From assembly GCA_964427535.1 (NCBI GenBank), contig CAYRVF010000007.1:1-64000 (forward strand): DNA of 64,000 nt. Direction: 5' to 3'. Below, in pieces: positions 17,241 through 25,146 of this stretch. The notes under the pieces are model-generated. The model was not told where the DNA came from, searched no databases, and saw only the letters and a program-made list of their open reading frames with translations. Within the stretch, counting starts at the first letter, position 1. Each line of letters opens with the position of its first letter. Origin of the DNA: CAYRVF01 sp964427535 (lineage in GTDB: Bacteria; Chloroflexota; Ktedonobacteria; Ktedonobacterales; JADMIN01). The position numbers and the translations under genes were made by a program.

Positions 17241-17394
17241 GGCCTCATCCCCCTGGCCCCCTAGCAGAACTTAACCCCCTACCCCTTCCTTGAGGGAAGG
17301 GATCGCAATTCGGGTGTTGGTGGCCATCGGGCAATCTCGCTCGCCCAGATGTCTCCCCTCGCCTCGCAGGGAGAGGGGTCGGGGGTGAGGCCCC
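17241..17394. repeat. MITE-like inverted-repeat element (type A, second copy)
   Basis: Left end GGCCTCATCCCCCTGGCCCC and right end GGGGTCGGGGGTGAGGCCCC are imperfect inverted copies and match those of 3161-3289. The inner palindrome TCTCCCCTCGCCTCGCAGGG with GAGAGGGG is almost identical in the two copies. A type B segment (GCAGAACTTAACCCCCTACC) lies near its left end. It occupies the space between the divergent S9 peptidase and the gene at 17569. Confidence 0.75.
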
Positions 17395-17420
17395 ATACCC
17401 TCGCCGTCCGCCACAAACTC

Positions 17421-17470
17421 CCGCCTCACGGCCCCTTCCCTCCAAGGGAAGGGGGTTGGGGTTAGGTTTT
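17421..17470. repeat. Type B C/G-rich repeat, inverted copy
   Basis: GGCCCCTTCCCTCCAAGGGA followed by AGGGGGTTGGGGTTAGGTTT is the reverse complement of the element at 14459-14500 with few changes. Together with the adjacent type A element it fills most of the 430 bp between 17142 and 17568. Confidence 0.7.
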
Positions 17471-17568
17471 GTCCAAGGGCGCAGGGCGTGATGTTCGCCC
17501 ACTAGCCAAACTAACGGTATTCGATTATGCTGCCCGTAGCGTCGGATGGGGTGGAGAAGGAGGATAGG

Positions 17569-18162
17569 GTGAGCATCGCGCTTCCGGCTGATCAGGTGGC
17601 CTTGATTGGCATCGTCGTGGCGCTGTTGCAGACACTGCTGCTCGCGCTCGCCGGGTGGGTGGCGTGGTTCCAGCTGCGCGAGACCGCGAAGTCGCGCTAC
17701 CTCGAAGCGGTGGTGCGCATGTTCGAGGACTTCGGCAGCAAAGAGGCGTACGCCGAGGCCGACGACGTGCTCGGCCTGCCCGAGCGCATCGAGGACTTCT
17801 CCACGGACGAGATCGAGTTGGCGACCTGGGCGACGCGCGTCTACGAGAAAATCGCCTTCCTCGTGGAATCCGAGATGATCCCCGAGGAGTTCATCGTCCC
17901 GCTCTACTCGCGACGCATCGTCTGGTCGTGGGAGGCGTTGAATCCGTTCGTCGAGCGTCAGCGGCAGCTTCGCGATACCGGTGGCGCCTACCGCATGGGC
18001 TGTGACGGCTTCTACTTCGAGCGCCTCTACAAGCGCACCGCTCGCTATCGCAGACGCGAGTTCCGTGGCGACCGGCGGCTCCCCGCAATCCCCGCCGCCT
18101 ATCGCGAGCAGCTGCGGCAACGCATCGCCAGCGGCGCTCGCGTCGCCCCCCGCGACGAGTAG
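17569..18162 (+). CDS. Membrane-anchored protein of unknown function (DUF4760-like)
   Basis: 197 residues. One hydrophobic helix at about residues 9-32 (VALIGIVVALLQTLLLALAGW) is followed by a long helical, charged domain with RYLEAVVRMFEDFGSKEAYAEADDVLG, EKIAFLVESEMIPEEFIVPLYS and a Trp/Arg-rich segment. This layout resembles small one-helix bacterial proteins of the DUF4760 type, which have no known function. I place the start at GTG 17569 because AAGGAGG lies five bases upstream; an ATG at 17527 would add 14 residues without an RBS. Stands alone between repeat elements. Confidence 0.7.
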   Translation: MSIALPADQVALIGIVVALLQTLLLALAGWVAWFQLRETAKSRYLEAVVRMFEDFGSKEAYAEADDVLGLPERIEDFSTDEIELATWATRVYEKIAFLVESEMIPEEFIVPLYSRRIVWSWEALNPFVERQRQLRDTGGAYRMGCDGFYFERLYKRTARYRRREFRGDRRLPAIPAAYREQLRQRIASGARVAPRDE

Positions 18163-18170
18163 GGTGTGGC

Positions 18171-18298
18171 AACCGGCCCCTCCCCCTGACCCCCTCCCCC
18201 CGCTGACGCCGAGAGAGGGGAAATCGCGGGCGCTGCGCGCCGCGTCGCTGTGGCTCCTCTCTCCCAGCGTGAGCCAGGGGAGAGGCTGGGAGAGGATG
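18171..18298. repeat. C/G-rich repeat cluster between convergent genes
   Basis: Two palindromic blocks: CCCCTCCCCCTGACCCCCTC with GAGAGAGGGG, and CTCCTCTCTCCCAGCGTGAG with CCAGGGGAGAGGCTGGGAGA. Same style as the other elements. It lies between the gene at 17569 and aspS, which converge, and may serve as a bidirectional terminator. Confidence 0.6.
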
Positions 18299-18313
18299 AC
18301 AGCCCGCCACGCC

Positions 18314-19639
18314 CTACGGCGTCAGCCGATTCAGGTCGCGCGGGAAGAGCGTCACGAGCTTGATGTTCGGCGCGCCGGTGAGCGACATGATCAGGCGCTC
18401 CAGCCCGAGCGCGAACCCGCCCTCCGGCGGTATCCCGTAGCGGAACGCTTCGAGATACCACGCGAACGACTCCGTCGGGATGTGCGCCCGCTCCATCGCG
18501 GCGAGGTAGTCCTCATAGCGATGCAGCCGCTGCCCGCCCGTCACCAGTTCCTGCCCGCGAAAGAGCAGGTCGAAGGAGTTGGAGAACTCCGGCCGCTCAG
18601 GGTCGGAATGCGTGTAGAAGGGGCGCTTCCGCATCGGGTAGCCGGTGATGAAGAGGAAGTCGCTGCCGTGCTCCTCGCGCGCCCACATGCCGAGCCTGCG
18701 CTCGTCCTCCGGCGAGAGGTCCGGCTCACCGCGCACGTCCGTGCCGTAGCGCTGAAACAGCAGCTCTTGCGCGTCGGCGAAGTGCAGCGCGGGAATCTCG
18801 GCGGGCACATCAGGCAGCGTCACGCCGAGCAGCGCTAGCTCGGCGGAAGTCGTGGCAGCCAGCTCGGCCAACATGCCGGCGACGACCTCGCGCAGCAGCG
18901 CCATCACGTCGCGATGGTCGCGGATGAAGCCCATTTCGGCATCCAGGCTGACGTACTCGTTGAGGTGGCGCGTGGTGTCGTGCGGCTCGGCGCGGAAGAC
19001 CGGCCCAACCTCGAAGACCCGCTCGAAGACGCCGACCATCACCTGCTTGTAGAGCTGCGGACTCTGTGCCAGATACGCGGGCCTGCCGAAATAATCGAGC
19101 GTGAAGACGTTGGCGCCGCTCTCGGTGGCCGCGCCGACGATCTTGGGCGTCGCGATCTCGGTGAACCCCCGAGCGCGTAGCGTTTCGCGGAAGCCCTGCA
19201 TCGCCGCCGCACTCAGCCGGAATATCGCCCGCCGCGCCGGATGCCGGTTGGCGACGGAGGCGTGGTCCAGCAGCGTGGGTAGCTGCGCCTTCACCTCGCG
19301 CTTGGCCAGGCTGACCGGAGGCGCCTCGCGCACCGGCACCATCACCTCGATGCTTGGACTGTGTAGCTCCACGCCGCCCGGCGCCTGGGGTGCGGCGACC
19401 GCGACGCCCTCGACCGCGACCACGCTCTCGACACCCGCGCCCGCCACCCGCAGCGGCTCCAGCGCGTCCGCGTCCTCGACGACGGCCTGCACCACGCCCC
19501 AGCCGTCGCGGATCGTCAGAAAGTTGATGCCGCCGAGCCTGCGGATCGCCTGCAGCCATCCCTCAACGCGCACAGTCTCGCCAACGGCCGCGCGTACCTC
19601 GACTGTCAGCACGCGCCCAGTTGGGCGTGCGATACCCAT
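18314..19639 (-). CDS. aspS: Archaeal-type aspartyl-tRNA synthetase, possibly non-discriminating
   Basis: Charges tRNA-Asp (and, in non-discriminating forms, tRNA-Asn) with aspartate. The 441-residue length and the motifs VRVEGWLQAIRRLGGINFL in the OB domain, ESGANVFTLDYFGRPAYLAQ, SPQLYKQ, FRAEPHDTTRHLNEY (motif 2) and FALGLERLIM (motif 3) match the archaeal/eukaryal AspRS rather than the roughly 590-residue bacterial enzyme with its GAD insertion. Many bacterial copies of this type supply Asp-tRNA-Asn for amidation by GatCAB. The start is ATG 19639, with GGAGGAG seven bases upstream; a TTG further upstream overlaps the RBS. Expression is controlled by the T-box upstream. No gatCAB or asnS is in view. 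Confidence 0.92.
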   Translation of the reverse strand: MGIARPTGRVLTVEVRAAVGETVRVEGWLQAIRRLGGINFLTIRDGWGVVQAVVEDADALEPLRVAGAGVESVVAVEGVAVAAPQAPGGVELHSPSIEVMVPVREAPPVSLAKREVKAQLPTLLDHASVANRHPARRAIFRLSAAAMQGFRETLRARGFTEIATPKIVGAATESGANVFTLDYFGRPAYLAQSPQLYKQVMVGVFERVFEVGPVFRAEPHDTTRHLNEYVSLDAEMGFIRDHRDVMALLREVVAGMLAELAATTSAELALLGVTLPDVPAEIPALHFADAQELLFQRYGTDVRGEPDLSPEDERRLGMWAREEHGSDFLFITGYPMRKRPFYTHSDPERPEFSNSFDLLFRGQELVTGGQRLHRYEDYLAAMERAHIPTESFAWYLEAFRYGIPPEGGFALGLERLIMSLTGAPNIKLVTLFPRDLNRLTP

Positions 19640-19762
19640 ATGTCTCTCCTCCAAGCCTGTGATGTGTGAATGTACTCGGCAGACCCGCCGTCGTCACGGT
19701 CAGGGAAGCGCACCTCGGCGGGCTGCCAGTCGTCAGGCTCGAAGCAGCGGCTCAGAGCGGTG

Positions 19763-19822
19763 TCAGGTGCGTTCCCGGCGATCGGCGTCACCGATCGCCG
19801 TGTTGTCGTCATCGCCGTCCAT
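19763..19822 (-). CDS. Possible Asp-rich leader peptide between the T-box and aspS
   Basis: A 19-codon frame (MDGDDDNTAIGDADRRERT) starts at ATG 19822 with GAGAGGA eight bases upstream. Six of nineteen residues are Asp and one is Asn. Codons 8-16 form a perfect nine-pair hairpin, GGCGATCGG/CCGATCGCC (19777-19799). A run of Asp codons just before a hairpin, ahead of an AspRS gene, recalls leader-peptide attenuators. No U-tract follows the hairpin, so it could be chance. Confidence 0.3.
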   Translation of the reverse strand: MDGDDDNTAIGDADRRERT

Positions 19823-19845
19823 CGGCGCCGTCCTCTCTTGCTCCC

Positions 19846-20170
19846 GGAAAAACACCACGCCCCCGTCCAACATCTGTGGACGAGGGCGCATACGCCTCGT
19901 GGTGCCACCACGCTTGCTCTCCCGCTTGCGCTGAGCAAACGGAGAGCCTCAATCGGTTCGCCGCCAGAAGCGGCAAGCCGTAGCGCTGTAGCGGGCGCCT
20001 CCCGACACCGGCTACACACCGCGCGGAAGATGCGGCTTCACCGGCAGGCTCAGAGATGTCACCAAGGGAGGCGGGCGGCGGCGCTTGCAGCGGCTGCGTC
20101 GCTCTCTAGAGTCGCCCGAATGGCTCCCTCGCTCTTCTCGTCATCGCCGAATATGTCTGCTGTCATGCGT
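19846..20170 (-). promoter_or_regulatory. T-box riboswitch leader of aspS
   Basis: On the minus strand the leader carries a stem III (CTCTCCG...GGGAGAG, about 19918-19948), the T-box TGGTGGCACCACGAGG (19895-19910) and a terminator CCCTCGTCCA/TGGACGGGGG (19861-19886) followed by a short T-run. The T-box end ACGAGG can pair with CCTCGT, the 5' arm of the terminator, giving the antiterminator. The UGGC bulge would pair with GCCA at a tRNA 3' end, so the tRNA should have discriminator G73, as tRNA-Asp and tRNA-Asn do. I could not locate the specifier codon with confidence. Confidence 0.85.
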
Positions 20171-20176
20171 GCCCGC

Positions 20177-20206
20177 ACTGTAGCATCCGCCATTCGCCGC
20201 TGTCAA
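20177..20206 (-). promoter_or_regulatory. Promoter of the T-box/aspS transcript
   Basis: On the minus strand TTGACA (20206-20201), an 18-base spacer and TACAGT (20182-20177). Transcription would begin near 20170, giving a leader of about 530 nt before the aspS start, and the promoter lies just after the stop of the upstream gene. Confidence 0.7.
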
Positions 20207-20227
20207 CGAGAGCGTAGGAGGGAGACT

Positions 20228-20695
20228 CTATAGGCTGTACAGAAGTACGAGTGAACGCCGGTGTTCGAGCGCGTCGCGCGATATCTCCCGCAGGCTCGTC
20301 AATGCCTGGTGCGCAGGTCTAAACATGCTCTGGTACGTCTCTAGGTCTGTATGTGGATCAGGCGCATGTGCTGCTACCCATGATGTTGCAAGGCGCGTTA
20401 TCGCACGGTCATCCATCTGGGCCGCGGCACGAGGCAGACTTTCCGATACGCGCCATACCCACTCTGATACTTCATCAGTGGTAAGTACCTCTTCGAGCAG
20501 TTCATCAACAGTGTCGGGAAGTGGCAAACCTATGGCACCGAATGTACGGCAGAGGCGATCCATGTCGTCTGGCCAGAGAAGATGGAAGGAGAAGTCGGCA
20601 GAGAGAAATCTGTCTGTCATCACCATAAAATCGTCTTCGTAGGCCTCCACAAATGCATCTGGCTCTGCTGAATAGAACTCGATAGTATTGCCCAT
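20228..20695 (-). CDS. Hypothetical protein downstream of the YcaQ-like gene
   Basis: 155 residues starting MGNTIEFYSAEPDAFVEA, acidic overall, with LLWPDDMDRLCRTFGAIG and a helical C-terminal half (TDLETYQSMFRPAHQALTSL). No membrane segment or known motif. GGGAGGGG lies about nine bases before ATG 20695. It starts 16 bp after the stop of the glycosylase gene, so the two probably share a transcript. The gene has a clearly lower GC content than its neighbours. It recalls small acidic immunity or DUF1877-like proteins, but that is only an impression. Confidence 0.65.
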   Translation of the reverse strand: MGNTIEFYSAEPDAFVEAYEDDFMVMTDRFLSADFSFHLLWPDDMDRLCRTFGAIGLPLPDTVDELLEEVLTTDEVSEWVWRVSESLPRAAAQMDDRAITRLATSWVAAHAPDPHTDLETYQSMFRPAHQALTSLREISRDALEHRRSLVLLYSL

Positions 20696-20711
20696 GATGC
20701 TCGCCCCTCCC

Positions 20712-22028
20712 TCATCTAGCCGCCGCAGCCACCGGCCATTCATCTAACCTTTCATAGAGCATCGCCGCCAGCGCGGCAGGCTCAGACCGTTCGACCGTGA
20801 CGGCGCTGCCACCCAGGAACCGGCTCAGGCTCCGCAGGGCGTCGGTGAGGCCGTCGGCCAGCGTGTCGTCAGGCTCGATGCCGGGCTCCAGGTAGATCGC
20901 GCGCACCAGCAGCCGCCCAGCCGCGCGCTCCATCTTGGCGTCGAGCCGCCCCACCAGCCGTCCCTGATGCAGAATCGCCAGGCAGTAGTAGCCGTAGCGC
21001 CGCTTCTCCGGCACGACATACGCCTCGAAGCAGACCTCGTAGTCGAAGAGCGCGCGGGCGCGAGTACGATCCCAGATCACGCTGTCGAACGGCGAGAGCA
21101 GACTGGTGCCTACGTGCCCCTCGCCGAGGCGATAGCGTTCCAGGTCGGGCAGCCGCTCGCGCATGATGTACGCTGGCTCGTCCAGCCCCTCGACTTCCGC
21201 TGGCAGCAGTACACGGCGAGCGACCAGCTCGTCCAGCAGCTCGCGGGCAGCAGCGCGCTTGCGGGCTGGCTCGAGCGCGCGCAGGCGGAAGTAATCCCAC
21301 AGCCACGCGGGAGTCAGCACGCCGAGCGCGGTTGCCGTACGCCTGGTGAAGTACCGCAGGCGTTCCATCGGATCGGGCATCTGGTCATCGCGTAACACGC
21401 GCCATGCGCTCCGGCCGAACGCCTCGCGCAACACCCGCTCGCGCAGGTCATAGACCTTCTGCCCGCCCCGGCGTCGGTAGACCATCAGGTCGCCGGTCGT
21501 CCAGAGCACTTCGAGCGCCCGTCGGCTCTCCTTCGCGCCGTACCAGTCCCATGCCGCGGTCGGCGCCGCCTGGGCCGGGCGCTCGAAGTCGGCGGAGGCC
21601 AGCGGGCCCCGCGTGCGCAGCGTCTCCTTCGTCTGCGCCAGCACATGCGGATTGCGCGACGCCCAGTCGAGATTGCCCGCCCACATGTGCTCGGCATAGT
21701 TCAGCATCTTGGGGCGGTAGTAGGGGTAGTCACGCATCGGCACGATCGAGGCGGCGTGGCTCCAGTACTCGAAGGTCGCGCGGCGCGGGTAGAGCAGCTC
21801 ATCCAGCAGGGCGGCGTCATAGGGGCCGAGGCGGCTCCACAGCACGAGATATTGCGAGCGCTCGACAACGCTGATGGTGTCGATCTGCACCACACCCAGC
21901 CGGTCAATCAGCGCGAGCACGTCGTCCGCCGTCACCGTCGCGCGCGGCGGATCGAGGAAGCCCTGCGCCGCGAGCATCACATACCGCGCCTCATCGCGTG
22001 ACAGCCGGAGCGTCTTCCCGCGTGCCAT
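20712..22028 (-). CDS. YcaQ/AlkX-family winged-helix DNA glycosylase
   Basis: 438-residue member of the HTH_42 family, whose characterised members (AlkZ, YcaQ/AlkX) are DNA glycosylases that unhook interstrand crosslinks. The catalytic QxD motif is present in VVQIDTISVVERS (Gln48, Asp50), followed by YLVLWSRLGPYD, and the C-terminal DSVIWDRTRARALFDYEVCFEAYVPEKR-like block (about 300-330) is typical. Expected role: removal of bulky or crosslinking base adducts. Start ATG 22028. The gene downstream (20228-20695) follows after 16 bp. Confidence 0.85.
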   Translation of the reverse strand: MARGKTLRLSRDEARYVMLAAQGFLDPPRATVTADDVLALIDRLGVVQIDTISVVERSQYLVLWSRLGPYDAALLDELLYPRRATFEYWSHAASIVPMRDYPYYRPKMLNYAEHMWAGNLDWASRNPHVLAQTKETLRTRGPLASADFERPAQAAPTAAWDWYGAKESRRALEVLWTTGDLMVYRRRGGQKVYDLRERVLREAFGRSAWRVLRDDQMPDPMERLRYFTRRTATALGVLTPAWLWDYFRLRALEPARKRAAARELLDELVARRVLLPAEVEGLDEPAYIMRERLPDLERYRLGEGHVGTSLLSPFDSVIWDRTRARALFDYEVCFEAYVVPEKRRYGYYCLAILHQGRLVGRLDAKMERAAGRLLVRAIYLEPGIEPDDTLADGLTDALRSLSRFLGGSAVTVERSEPAALAAMLYERLDEWPVAAAAR

Positions 22029-22179
22029 GCCGCTCTTCCTCCATCCACTGGCTATCCACTAGAACATTCGTCCGCCAAGGGTATCGCCAGTATACCATAG
22101 CGCCTGAGCCCGCTTGTCTGCACTGAGACACCTTCGCCGCTCTGAGCACTCCACACCTACCCAGCCGGCATGAACGCTC

Positions 22180-22226
22180 ATCTCACGGCCCCTCCCCTTG
22201 GAGGGGAGAGGGTAGGGGGAAAGGTT
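22180..22226. repeat. Type B-like C/G-rich palindrome
   Basis: CACGGCCCCTCCCCTTGGAG followed by GGGAGAGGGTAGGGGGAAAG. An imperfect inverted copy of the 14459 element. Lies in the 325 bp space between the divergent glycosylase and tldD genes, which otherwise shows only a possible extended -10 (TGGTATGCT near 22286) for tldD. Confidence 0.6.
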
Positions 22227-22352
22227 CCGCGACACGAACGTCTATTCCCACCGGGGGCAGGGAAAACGGCCAGGTAGCCCACCTCTGGTATGCTAGAAGC
22301 GCAGACGGCGCTGACGGCCGCATAGGAAGATAGAGGAGAGAGGCCGCTTGCG

Positions 22353-23744
22353 ATGACCGACGCCCTGAGTCGTGTCGTGCGGAGTCTGGTGGGTGAGCTC
22401 GACGCGCGATTTCCTTATGCAGCCGCTCTGATCAGCGGCGCGTCTGGCATACAGATCAGCGATACCGGTGGTGAGCAGAACGCGACCGAGGTGGACCCGA
22501 GCCGGGGCATCGTCTTCACGGTCTACGACGGCTGTACCTTCCAGGAACACGCGACGAGTGAGCTGCGCCCCGATCCGCTGACCCGCGAGATTCGCGCTTG
22601 GGCCGAGCAGATCGTGCCGTGCGTGGGCGGCCCGCCGATCGTGAATGGCGGCCATGCGAGCCCCCTTGGCCCCGACCGCCGTGCCTTCGCCGTAGCGTGC
22701 GAGATCGATCCACGCACGGTGCCACTCGCCGAGAAGCTGGCGCACGTCCGCGAGCTGCAGCGCCGCACGCAGCGGCTGGAGAGCCGCATCGTCCAGGTGC
22801 GCGTTGGCTACTCGGATCGCACGCAAGACAGCATCTACATCGGGCGTGGGCGCGAGCTGGAGCAGCACATCACCCGCACGAGCATCTCGGTCTTCATCGC
22901 CGTCTCAGATGGCGCGCAGGTCCGCTACCACTTCCTCTCGCGCGGGGCGACGGCGGGATTCGAGATCGCCACGCTCAGCCAGGAGGATCTGGCCCAGACG
23001 GCCGAAATCGCGGCGCGGCTGCTCGCGGCAGAGAAGATCGTCCCCGGCGTGTACGACACCGTCACCGACCAGAGCGTGTCGGGCGTCATCGCGCACGAGT
23101 GTTTCGGCCACGGCGTCGAGCTGGACCTCTTCCCCAAAGGGCGTGCCCGCGCGGCGCAGTATCTCAACCGCCAGGTGGCCGCGCCCGACGTGCAGATGTA
23201 CGACGACCCCGGCGTTGCGGGCGGCTTCGGCTCGTATTTCTTCGACGACGAGGGTGAGCTCGCGCGCCCGACGCAGATTCTGGCCGACGGCATCCTCGTG
23301 CGACCGATCAGCGATTTCTCGTCGGCGACCTTCGCGCCCGGCATCCACACCGCCAACGGACGCCGCCAGGACTTCACCCGCAAGGCCTACGCGCGCATGA
23401 CCAACACGTTCTTTGGCCCCGGCGACGCCGACCCACGCGCTATCATCGCGGGCGTCGAGCGCGGCATCTACCTGCGCCAGGCCGAGAGCGGCATGGAAGA
23501 CCCAATGGGCTGGGGCATTCAGGTGACGGCGCACTACGGCGAGGAGATTCGTGACGGCCAGCTCACGGGGCGGCTCTTCGCACCGGTCGGCATGACGGGC
23601 TACGTGCCGGAGCTGCTGATGAGCATCTCGGCGATTGGCGACGATCTGCGGCTCGACCCAGGCTTCTGCGGCAAGGGGCACAAAGAGATGGTGCCGGTCT
23701 CGTCCGGGGGACCGCACCTGCGGATGAGAGCGAGGTTGGGGTGA
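22353..23744 (+). CDS. tldD: TldD-like metalloprotease subunit
   Basis: 463-residue TldD/PmbA family protein. The zinc-binding HExxxH is present as AHECFGHGVELD (His248, Glu249, His253), which marks the catalytic TldD partner. TldD-TldE heterodimers degrade unfolded peptides inside a closed chamber, process microcin B17 and the CcdA antitoxin, and are encoded beside some peptide natural-product clusters. The start has gaggagagagg about nine bases upstream. Overlaps the tldE-like gene by one base (TGATG), so the pair should be translated in stoichiometry. Confidence 0.93.
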   Translation: MTDALSRVVRSLVGELDARFPYAAALISGASGIQISDTGGEQNATEVDPSRGIVFTVYDGCTFQEHATSELRPDPLTREIRAWAEQIVPCVGGPPIVNGGHASPLGPDRRAFAVACEIDPRTVPLAEKLAHVRELQRRTQRLESRIVQVRVGYSDRTQDSIYIGRGRELEQHITRTSISVFIAVSDGAQVRYHFLSRGATAGFEIATLSQEDLAQTAEIAARLLAAEKIVPGVYDTVTDQSVSGVIAHECFGHGVELDLFPKGRARAAQYLNRQVAAPDVQMYDDPGVAGGFGSYFFDDEGELARPTQILADGILVRPISDFSSATFAPGIHTANGRRQDFTRKAYARMTNTFFGPGDADPRAIIAGVERGIYLRQAESGMEDPMGWGIQVTAHYGEEIRDGQLTGRLFAPVGMTGYVPELLMSISAIGDDLRLDPGFCGKGHKEMVPVSSGGPHLRMRARLG

Positions 23745-25120
23745 TGCTAACCGAGAATGAGGCGCCAGAAGGCCCGACCCTGAACGCGCAGGAGCTGACG
23801 CAGGCGCTCGCGCACACGCCCGGCGCGGACGAATGGCAGCTCGATCTGGTGTGTGAGACGGAGGCGCAGCTCTATCTGCTCGGCACGCGTGAGGAGTCGC
23901 GGCGCGTCGTCGCGAACGAGCGGGCGCGCATCGCCGTCTACAACGATCACGTGCCCAACACGTCGGCTGAGGGCAGCGAGGTCGCGCGGGGAATGACCTC
24001 GATCACGCTGCTCGGCTCAGAGGCGGGCAGCGGCGAGCGCGTGGCCGGACGCCTGCGCGATGCGGTGACCATTGCGAGCCTGACCGACAATCCGCCGTTC
24101 GATCTGCCGCATCTCCCGGCGCATGCCTACCCGCGGGTCGAGACGAGCGATCCCGCGCTGGGACACGACCTCGCCCTGGCTGCCCAGATCGTGCGGGCAC
24201 GCCTGGAGGCCGCCGTCGCCAGCCGCGCCGGTGTGCGCCTGAGCAGCGCCGAAGTCTTCGCGACGCGCGGCTCGCGTGAGCTGCGCAACAGCCGGGGGCT
24301 CGTCGGCCTGAGCGAGGGCACGCGCGTCTTCGTCGATTGCGTCCTGATCGCGAGGGATGGTGGACGCGAGGCGGAGTTTCACGCGGAGCTGAGCCGCAGA
24401 CGCATCGAAGACCTGCGCATCGAGGAGACCGTCGACGTCTACGCGTCCTTCGCGCACGACTCGCTACACGCGACCATGCCTGACACGCATACCGGCCCGG
24501 TCATCCTGAGCGGCGAGGCCCTGCCCAGCCTCTTCTCGCCGCTCATCTTCCATAGCTCGGCCCGCGCCGCCTATCAGCACCTGAGCCGTCTCACGGTCGG
24601 CGAGCCGGTCACGCCCGAGCCGCCGCGTGGCGACCGCCTCACGCTGTCGAGCGACGCGCTGCGTCCCTTCGGCGTGCGGACGGCTCCGTTCGATGAGTAC
24701 GGCGTGCGCGCGGTGCGGGTGCCGGTCATAGAAGACGGCGTGCTTCGCCAGTATTGGGCGGATGCGCGCTACGGTGCGTACCTTGGCGTGCCTGTGACGG
24801 GCGACTTCGCCAACCTCACCATCGAGCGTGGCACCGCGTCGCTGATGGCTCTGCGCTCGCCCATGCGCGGCACGGTCTACGAGATCGTCGCATTCTCGTG
24901 GCTGAACCCCGATGCCGTCTCGGGCGACTTCGTGGCGGAGATCAAGCTGGGCTACCGGCACGACCTGCACGGCACCACGCCGATTAAAGGCGGCTCACTC
25001 TCGGGCAACCTGTTCGCCGCGCTGACGGACGCCCGGCTCTCCTACGACAGCTACTCCGACGGCATGTACTACGGTCCGGCGGCGATCCGCTTCGGCGAGT
25101 TGACCATCGCCGGGTCCTGA
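23744..25120 (+). CDS. TldE/PmbA-like subunit
   Basis: 458 residues of the TldD/PmbA family lacking HExxxH, hence the non-catalytic TldE partner. Family features: TRGSRELRNSRGLVGLSEGTRV (about 168-189), the GDRLTLSSDALRPFGVRTAPFDEYG block and a C-terminal IKGGSLSGNLFAAL glycine-rich segment. ATG 23744 overlaps the tldD stop; a GTG one codon upstream is an alternative. The encoded complex would be a cytosolic peptidase. No RiPP precursor was found next to it. The stop is 26 bp from the convergent Nramp gene. Confidence 0.9.
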   Translation: MLTENEAPEGPTLNAQELTQALAHTPGADEWQLDLVCETEAQLYLLGTREESRRVVANERARIAVYNDHVPNTSAEGSEVARGMTSITLLGSEAGSGERVAGRLRDAVTIASLTDNPPFDLPHLPAHAYPRVETSDPALGHDLALAAQIVRARLEAAVASRAGVRLSSAEVFATRGSRELRNSRGLVGLSEGTRVFVDCVLIARDGGREAEFHAELSRRRIEDLRIEETVDVYASFAHDSLHATMPDTHTGPVILSGEALPSLFSPLIFHSSARAAYQHLSRLTVGEPVTPEPPRGDRLTLSSDALRPFGVRTAPFDEYGVRAVRVPVIEDGVLRQYWADARYGAYLGVPVTGDFANLTIERGTASLMALRSPMRGTVYEIVAFSWLNPDAVSGDFVAEIKLGYRHDLHGTTPIKGGSLSGNLFAALTDARLSYDSYSDGMYYGPAAIRFGELTIAGS

Positions 25121-25146
25121 GCGTGTGCCGCGAGTAAGAAGACGTC

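Noticed and set aside
16239..17264. A 341-codon plus-strand frame opposite the S9 peptidase
   Set aside because: Antisense to a strongly supported gene; no RBS or recognisable motif.
19606..19840. Protein-like minus-strand frame (RCFEPDDWQPAEVRFPDRDD) just before aspS
   Set aside because: It has no RBS and overlaps the aspS start out of frame; the region is better explained as leader RNA.
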